DNA from: Augochlora pura
Lineage: Eukaryota > Arthropoda > Insecta > Hymenoptera > Halictidae
Assembly: GCF_028453695.1 (NCBI RefSeq)
Contig: NC_135780.1
Location: forward strand, 5,270,001 to 5,334,000
Direction of reading: 5' to 3'
Length of the DNA stretch: 64,000 nt
Shown: in pieces, positions 57,670 to 64,000 of the stretch
Numbering within the stretch: the first letter of the stretch is position 1
Layout: each line of letters opens with the position of its first letter
Translations under genes and position numbers: made by a program
The notes under the pieces: generated by a model
Told to the model about the DNA's origin: nothing
The model's database searches: none
Seen by the model: only the letters and a program-made list of their open reading frames with translations

Positions 57670-60101
57670 AAGTCAGTCTCACTCGATCGAATTCGATCGA
57701 AAATCGTCGAATAATTCGCGACGCGTCCCTAATGCACCGCAATTCGTCGCGGTTATTCTCTTCGCGGACGATTTCCAGCAAACTGCCGACATCATTTCCA
57801 CATGCTCCGAAAATTGTCCGGCGGTCGCGTGTCGCTGGATAATCCGCGTGGGGAAACGCCGTTCCCTAATTCAGCCCCGACGACGCCGCCGCAAAACTGT
57901 TTAGACGCGGAAGGCGTAACAATCGCGGGTTATCGTCGCGGGGACAATTCCAGGTGGGTACGGTAACCATCCGACGATACGTACAATTGCGCGTCTAGTC
58001 GCGGATGTACAGATCACTGGAATAAGGGAGTCGGAGGGGCGGCGGACGCGATCAATTCGTGGGAAAAATGAAAGCTGCCCCCGTTCGTTTAACGGCTAAA
58101 CAAAACGCCCGCGGATTCGCCTGTGTGCTTAGAATATCGAATGAAAATAATTGGAGTGGCTGTACACATCGTTGCGACAATGGGGTAAACACGGGTTAGG
58201 TCGTCGCGCCGCCGCAGATTATTCTATATTATCTCGATCGTCTCGAAAACGGATTCCGTTCAACCAATTTGTTTAACATTCCCGCGCACGGGGTATGCTC
58301 GGAGCCGGAAAAATTCATGTCCGAACGTGTCAGGCTTCTGACGAGCAATTTCGATTCTCGCGTGTTTCGACGAAGCCTGTAAAAACAGTAACGTATATAA
58401 AAGGAACGCTGGAAAAATAAGCTGGAAAAAATTAAATAAAAAGATAAATGATACATAGTTGTACTTTATCAGAATTATCCGCCGTTCGGGGGTTGAACGA
58501 AATAACAATAGCAGCGTTAAGGTACCATTTTATCCGATAAAATATACTCGATCGAAGCAAAGATTTTCGTTATTAAATTATCACGAAGTTATCCGTCCTA
58601 CAATCGAAAATAATCCTATAATCGAAAGCAACGCGAACGTCTGTTTCGCGGATCGCGTTTGTCCGAGTCATCGACGCGAAGGGTCCGAAAATTGCGACAC
58701 GAATTGGCCATTTACCGTCGCGCGAAAACAAACGTCGAGCGAAACGGGCCGCTTCGCGAGAGAGACGTAATTGAAAGTTGAGAATCCATGGAGAAGATTA
58801 CGAGCGGTACACGTGACAATTGTTCGAAGGACAGCCAATAATTAGTAATAACGCGGCCAGACAATGTGCCCGCATTCGCCCGATGGAGGCAATATGCAAG
58901 GAACACGCGGCGCGGCGCGGCGCCGAAGAGTCACCGTCGCGCGCGCGCATTCAGCCTATACAAGGTGCTCGATCCGTTTATTCCATAAACCTTGTTCGAT
59001 TATATAAAATCTGATCGTTGGTATAAATCTGTCGCGCTGCGTTTTCGAGTCGTCCCGTCGTCGCGCCTCGCGTATCGCTTTGCAGCGATTCTAATCTCGA
59101 CGCGTTCGCTACCAGCATTACACGCACGATTCGTACAGCACGTGGCTCGATAATATTATTAGCAGAATATTACTTGAATCGTTCGCGATGTTTTTAGTGG
59201 AAGATTTTTGCTCGAGCAAACGATGATCACAGATGTTTGAATTAATTAATTAGCGTGCACAATTCTCGTGCATATGTAGATATTATTAATGATAAATTTT
59301 TGATAGAATAATTAATTTTTGATAAAATAAATTAATGATAGAATATCATTAATGTTTATCCTCTGTCGTTTGAATTGCAATCTTTTCAAAGCTTTTATTT
59401 TCATGTGTAAAGTAAAAGTTGATGAATCACCGTGATTGATACAATTTTTTTTAAACAGCAGATTTTATGCATTCATGGCCGAAGTAAAAGATTGCAAGAA
59501 AGCGAAAATATGGTCGTATTAAATTGTATTTATTAAAGTTATTTGACTCGTACGATCTACAATCGTCGCAAACAACGAAACAAGAGACGTTCGCAGCATT
59601 GTGGTTAAATGCGTGAAATCAGATCGAAGCGCATAATAAATTGTTACGAATAAATCGGCCTCGATGGTAGCACGCGGCCATAAATAATGGACGACGCCAC
59701 AATGCGCTTCTATTTAATTAAAACGGCGGTCGTCGATCATCTTGAACAGGAATCGAAAGAATTCGTCGAAAATTCGTAGCCGGAAAGAGAAGAAAACGCG
59801 GCTGGGACGTAGACAAATATTTATCTCGACGATAGAATCGAGTGTTGGGAACCGAACGGTCGCAATTGATACTTTCTCGGTCGCGAGCTGACGCTTCATT
59901 AACGAACGATCCACCACCACCACCGCCTCATCCCGTCCTCTCGCCGAGTCGTCGTTCTCTCTCCTCGTTTTTTCCTCGTCCGCTTCTCGGGATCTGTCAC
60001 AGAATTTTTCACGCTGATCCACGCTGAAATAATGAACGCGACTTCTGCCTATGCATCCCCGCCTCGGACCGCGAACGCGGAGAGAGCATCCCTGCACGTA
60101 C
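57670..60101. other. No firm gene; several stop-poor CpG-rich parts
   Basis: An exon-like piece lies at about 57875-57952 on plus (CCTAATTCAG before it, TTCCAG/GTGGGT after), open in two frames. A 103-codon plus frame at 58.46-58.77 kb has no motif. 59.2-59.5 kb is AT-rich. Confidence 0.4.
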
Positions 60102-60208
60102 CGAGTTCTTGTTTCTTCTAGCGGAGCGTCTGCTTTAACGATCTCGTTCGGCCTCAGGAATTCGATGATCATTCCGTCGGTTCCATAGACGAACGTTAGT
60201 TTCTTCAT
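60102..60208 (-). CDS. Possible first coding exon, unknown protein
   Basis: ATG at 60208 on the minus strand is preceded directly by GCGGCAG, a possible acceptor, and opens 35 codons plus two bases to a GTACGT donor at 60101. The start reads MKKLTFVYGTDGMIIEFLRP, protein-like but unrecognised and not a signal peptide. The frame stays open to 59714 (164 codons in all), but the remainder is Arg/Glu/Asp-rich and less convincing, so I favour a splice. The left-over phase (two bases) fits the 55.0 kb exon if its acceptor is the GAGAG just before the GGAGAC codons. Confidence 0.28.
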
Positions 60209-60320
60209 CTGCCGCTTTTATTATTAACTGCGCCCTCCGCGATCACGGGGACACCCGGCCTCTTTCTTTGCGACGCGTATCCGCGCGCATTTGTCGCGAA
60301 CCTATTTAATCGTTACTCAC
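60209..60320 (-). other. Possible 112-bp intron in a 5' UTR
   Basis: Minus strand: donor GTGAGT at 60320 (after CACTTCG) and acceptor GCGGCAG at 60209, with a TTAAT branch-like word about 20 bp before. The donor is strong. The acceptor lacks a pyrimidine tract, which weakens the pair. Confidence 0.25.
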
Positions 60321-60381
60321 CGAAGTGTTGCGGCCGGGCGCTAATTGCCCGAGGAAATTGTGGAAAAAACGTCGTTTTATA
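60321..60381 (-). promoter_or_regulatory. Putative TATA promoter and non-coding first exon
   Basis: TATAAAA on the minus strand at 60381-60375. A start site would fall near 60350, giving a roughly 30-base leader up to the GTGAGT donor at 60320. TATA, leader, donor and the ATG-bearing next exon follow in the expected order. Confidence 0.3.
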
Positions 60382-61333
60382 CCCAACTTGGCGATGCTTA
60401 GGTCGCCGTTCTTTTCGTTACTTTGATTTGTTGGAAAGCGTCTCTCGGTAAGAATAACTATATCCAATGGAATATTCGATTTCGTGTTAACCCTTTCGTT
60501 GATGATTGAAAGGAGAATATGCGCAGAGTTCGCGAAAGGTAATACATTTATTATATTAAACGTAACAAATTGAATGACAATTCAATTTAACTATAAATCA
60601 AATATAATTTCATGAAATTTGAATTATAATTTAAATATAGTTTTCCAGCATCTGTGCTATATTGAAAATTCGGTTTTCGTTCCCTGTCGCAAAATTCTCA
60701 TTAAAAATTCGGTTTTCTCTCCCTGTCGCAAAATTCTCATTGAAAATTCGCCGAAGAATCCTTCGTGGAAGAATGATCATCGGTCACCCATGAAACGTTT
60801 ACGGCGTTAAGGACTCGCGCGACGAACAGTGAGACGAATGCTCGCGCTTCCCCATCATTTCGCGGAACGAATTTTCACTCGGCTTTCCCTTCCCTTTTAA
60901 TTAACGCCGATTCGTAGCTCCGTCCATTCCAACAGCCGGGGCTTGGTAAAGCGCGATCACCCGTTCGCGGTTCTCGCCCGTGCAAGAAAGAATCGCGCGG
61001 CGATACCGCCTGGCGACGGTATGCGCATTCGCCCCGCGGACGCGTGCTTTCACCGTAAAGGGTGAGAGATACGGATCGCGGTACGGGGCTGGAAAATGGC
61101 AACGAGGGTGGGCGAACGCGAGCGAGCCGAAGGCGGGTTGCTAATGAGGCCGCCGCCGCCGTCGCCGCGACACGGCGCGGCTTGATATACCGAACAGCCC
61201 CCTTTCCGGAAGTGCGTAAGCGGTTCTTGCGACGCTGCTCGCTAACAGGTTTTGCGCGCCGAGACCGCGCCGAGCTCTGGCTCTCGGGGGCTTATCGGCC
61301 GACCGCAGAGAAAATAGTCGCAGCGAAAACGCG
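60382..61333. other. No recognised gene; MITE end at 60487
   Basis: TTAACCCTTTCG at 60487 is a solo left end of the MITE family. A 43-bp unit with AAAATTCGGTTTTC and CCCTGTCGCAAAATTCTCATT is duplicated at 60660-60745. CpG-rich from 60.85 kb. Confidence 0.5.
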
Positions 61334-61433
61334 NNNNNNNNNNNNNNNNNNNNNNNNNNNNNNNNNNNNNNNNNNNNNNNNNNNNNNNNNNNNNNNNNNN
61401 NNNNNNNNNNNNNNNNNNNNNNNNNNNNNNNNN
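61334..61433. other. Assembly gap (100 N)
   Basis: Exactly 100 unknown bases in a CpG-rich region. True size unknown. Confidence 0.98.
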
Positions 61434-63296
61434 AGCAACAAGAATCATCGCCCTTGCTCGGAACCACCGTTTACGATCCAATTAGCTTTACTGTCCGACG
61501 GAGGAACGTTTCCGAGGCAGTCCTCGCGCCGATGGAACGAATTGCGGCCTAATTACTCGGTCGGATTCCGTATCGCTCTGGGCAACTTAACACCCCGTGG
61601 TTGACGCGTTTATGTACGGTGCCGGTGAAGAAAAATGTTGCAGCGACGAGCTCTCGATTTTCGATCGGTAGCGCGATGTATCGAAACGCGACGTGTTTTC
61701 TTCGCGATTCGATCGAAGGTATGCCTCTTTTCTAACTTGTTTAATTCCTTCACGATTATGCCTGCCACTGAACTAGCAAATAACAGTTTTAAACCTAAAT
61801 TTAGATCTAATTTTCTAAATTAGTTTTCATCCAAATAGTACGAATACTTTTTGATCTATTTAAACAATAGTTGTATTTTTCTATCGATTATGACACTTTT
61901 TAGAATATGTTCTATTCTATATGTGCGAGCACATAAAGGTTAAATAAATCCAAACAGATCTCTTTATGTAACGTGTATACATATATATGACATCGTTACA
62001 CTTAATAGCATTAACAAAAGAATTCTTGTTAACGTTTTTCTGTTAGGCTTTTGTTACGGCGATCTATTGTCATGACACAGACTGTAGCTTGACTTATGCG
62101 AGAAAGATTATCGTTGCCTGGTTTACAAATGTAGAATATCTTGAACATCGTGTTGCGTTTGAAAAAGTTGTTTAAGCACGATCCGCGGTTCCTATTGTCA
62201 TTTACGAAATTTGTAACAGATTCTCTTTGGTCTATTGTATAATGAAATATTTAACAGGACTAAAATTGTTTTTAAATTGTTTTTCATTCAATATGTGATA
62301 GATTGATACAAAGCTTCAATCCTCGTAATTCTTTGTGTATTTAGTAGACAGAAGATGGACTATTTATTTAATGGTCAACGTCTTATAAAACAATGGATGG
62401 TGACAAAAATTACCTTGTTTCAAAGGTCCACTTTCTATTTACTTAGACTTCGATTCAGAAGAAATTAATAATCTATTAATTTAGTAGATCTTGCGTGGAA
62501 TCTTTATCATGAGTCCGACTCGTTATTATAGTGCAAGGGGTTAATTGAAAGAGACCAGACAATCGAATAACAGTTCATACTTCGCGGCCAAGTGGAACCA
62601 AGCCATTCAAGTGCCACGCGAATATCGAAAAGCTCTGTTCGCTTTTCTAATCCTAAAATCGCATACAATTCGTCTCAGAGTAATTTGCTTCTCAGTATTG
62701 AAAAGTCCTGTTTCGAGCAGCAAATTCTCTACAGTTCCAACCGTCCATTGTTTACGAAACTCTCGATAGGCCACGAGAAGTTTCCCCCGATTCCCAATTC
62801 CATAAATTAGCCGACGGAAGAGTTGCAACCCTGCGCGAACCACATCCGCGATGTGTACAACTCGAGCGGAGGGATAAAAATTGATTACGTTTTCATTTAT
62901 TCAGACACGTCTCGAATATAAAATCTAAAACTCTGCCCGACAGAGGGGTTAGCAAGAAATCAGAATCACGATCGAAAACCTATACAACAAATTGCTTTTC
63001 AAACTTTTGTTTCGTTCTATGGTCGACGTCGACGCGAAATTAGAAGTTTATCACGAGACAAAGTTGGACAGCAGGAAGACGAAGTACAATAGAACCAAAC
63101 AGCTGAATCGTTTATTAGCCCTTCGTTGCACGCGAAATGCGTAAATTTTTTAATATTATTTATTGTTGCTCTCGGTACGGATTTAACGTATCAGGATACA
63201 TTGTCCACTTTTCTCAATATTTAAATGTTACATTACTGAAGACATAACAAAACTGATAATTATGGTATTTTAATAGTCAACAACGAGAAGATTGAA
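61434..63296. other. No recognised gene, AT-rich
   Basis: Degenerate MITE-like ends: TTAATTCCTTCACGA at about 61741 with AAAGGTTAAAT near 61945, and GTGCAAGGGGTTAA ending 62544. Plus and minus frames at 62.55-62.84 kb are unsupported. Confidence 0.5.
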
Positions 63297-63302
63297 TTTA
63301 TT
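63297..63302 (-). terminator. AATAAA poly(A) signal on the minus strand
   Basis: AATAAA reads on the minus strand at 63302-63297, about 20 bp past the TAA that ends the neighbouring open frame, the expected spacing for a short 3' UTR. Confidence 0.35.
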
Positions 63303-63322
63303 CAAACTTCGTACAATATCTG

Positions 63323-63809
63323 TTACATATAATATACATTTGAGTAAAGGAAGTTTACCCTAAAGCTCGTTGATAAAAGCATATGTTTAATGTCGGTCTC
63401 TACAATGGACCTTATAGTTCTAAACGCTGCAGCGTAACACACCACATTGCGAATAAATACGAACGAGCATTTGGCAGCTGATCTAAGAAAACTCTTCGAG
63501 AACAAAGGGTCAAAGAATCCTCTCTGTTCTTTGAGCAAAACCGTTCTATCATCCTTCCGATTAATTTCGGACAACCGGAGTCCGTACAAGCGAACCACGA
63601 ATTCCGGATGCGGCAGTCCGGTGGCATCCTTGTTCGAAGACGAAGATGGTCTCGAAGAATCTGGAAGTAGTCTATCCGTGGTCGCGAATGTACCGTGTTT
63701 ACATTGAAACGTCCCACGCGATCCGAGATCACGGTAGCGTCCGTAGCGGTCGTAGAGAATCGACAGCCCAAACGAGTTCACCTGGTAGAGGATCTCCGGT
63801 GGAAAGGGC
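63323..63809 (-). CDS. 3'-terminal exon-like frame, unknown protein; gene continues right
   Basis: On the minus strand a CTAAT branch-like word (63837-63833) sits about 24 bp before CCCCAAG at 63810. The frame is then open for 162 codons to TAA at 63323, followed by AATAAA. The first part (FPPEILYQVNSFGLSILYDR) uses C/G-ending codons as coding exons often do. A Ser-rich linker and a basic/hydrophobic tail follow. I recognise no domain. A GTAAAC after TTTCAAT near 63705 could be an internal donor. The plus strand shows a CAG/GTAAGA donor at 63826, so a plus-strand exon is the competing reading, though its frame reads less like protein. Confidence 0.33.
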
Positions 63810-64000
63810 CTTGGGGACGCCACCAGGTAAGAATTAGCATGCCGTGAGGCACTCGGGAGGACCCTTCTTTTTTCTCTTCCGCCGCCGTCGGGAACCCTCT
63901 CGCGCGGTCTTCGTTTATTCGCCTTTAATCCCTTTGGCTCCAGCGCTAGGACCGCACGGTCGACTCCTGAGGTGGTGGCAGCGGAGGAGTATCTCGAATC
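63810..64000. other. Window edge, no exon recognised
   Basis: CpG-rich sequence with a pyrimidine run at 63862-63880. Would be intron or upstream exon of the gene ending at 63.3 kb. Confidence 0.4.

Noticed and set aside
57875..57952. Exon-like piece between CCTAATTCAG and TTCCAG/GTGGGT
   Set aside because: Open in two frames with basic, low-information peptides; one weak donor variant; insufficient for a gene call.

Overview
The window is eukaryotic, almost certainly an insect nuclear genome. It has no compact operon-like coding. Instead there are long gene-poor stretches, AT-rich blocks alternating with CpG-rich islands, about two dozen (CT)n/(GA)n microsatellites, minisatellites, and many short TTAA-flanked MITEs with CCCTTTGCACTCGAG-type ends (piggyBac type). 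The CpG-rich/AT-rich mosaic with heavy CT repeats suits Hymenoptera, but that placement is inference. Two runs of exactly 100 N are assembly gaps of unknown length.

Most long open frames here are not genes. They come from CT/GA tracts, from tandem repeats whose period is not a multiple of three (19, 20 and 25 bp, so all frames stay open), or from CpG-rich islands with few stops. No complete protein, rRNA, tRNA or transposase was recognised, and there is no CRISPR array.

Layout. 1-7 kb: microsatellites, a 19-bp repeat and a CpG-rich island. 7.0-7.3 kb: on the minus strand, a signal-peptide ORF with a lipocalin-like N-terminus. 8-19 kb: MITEs, CT satellites and a 76-bp triplication. 19.4 kb: a small secreted-peptide-like ORF. 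20-23.3 kb: MITEs, one holding an AACGTTATTTAAC-type satellite. 23.5-24.5 kb: a TATA/GA-repeat/ATG/splice-donor arrangement that could be a plus-strand first exon. 24.5-50 kb: mostly non-coding, with a long hairpin at 27.4 kb, an assembly gap at 34.2 kb and several minisatellites. 50-64 kb: the most exon-like part.

In that last part the minus strand carries an exon-like block at 50.2-50.4 kb, an immunoglobulin-fold-like exon at 54.9-55.0 kb, a TATA box plus split 5' end at 60.1-60.4 kb, and a 3'-terminal-exon-like ORF with a poly(A) signal at 63.3-63.8 kb. The coding phase at the end of the 60.1 kb exon can join the 55.0 kb exon. A simple model is one minus-strand gene with large introns running leftward from 60.4 kb, and a second minus-strand gene ending at 63.3 kb. 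All exon calls rest on reading frames, splice signals and motif resemblance only, with no homology search.

The best structural finds are two near-perfect hairpins (27.4 and 53.7 kb), a 190-bp-arm inverted duplication that includes a MITE end and its flank (55.7-56.3 kb), and a satellite family present at two loci in opposite orientation (20.5 and 41.2 kb).
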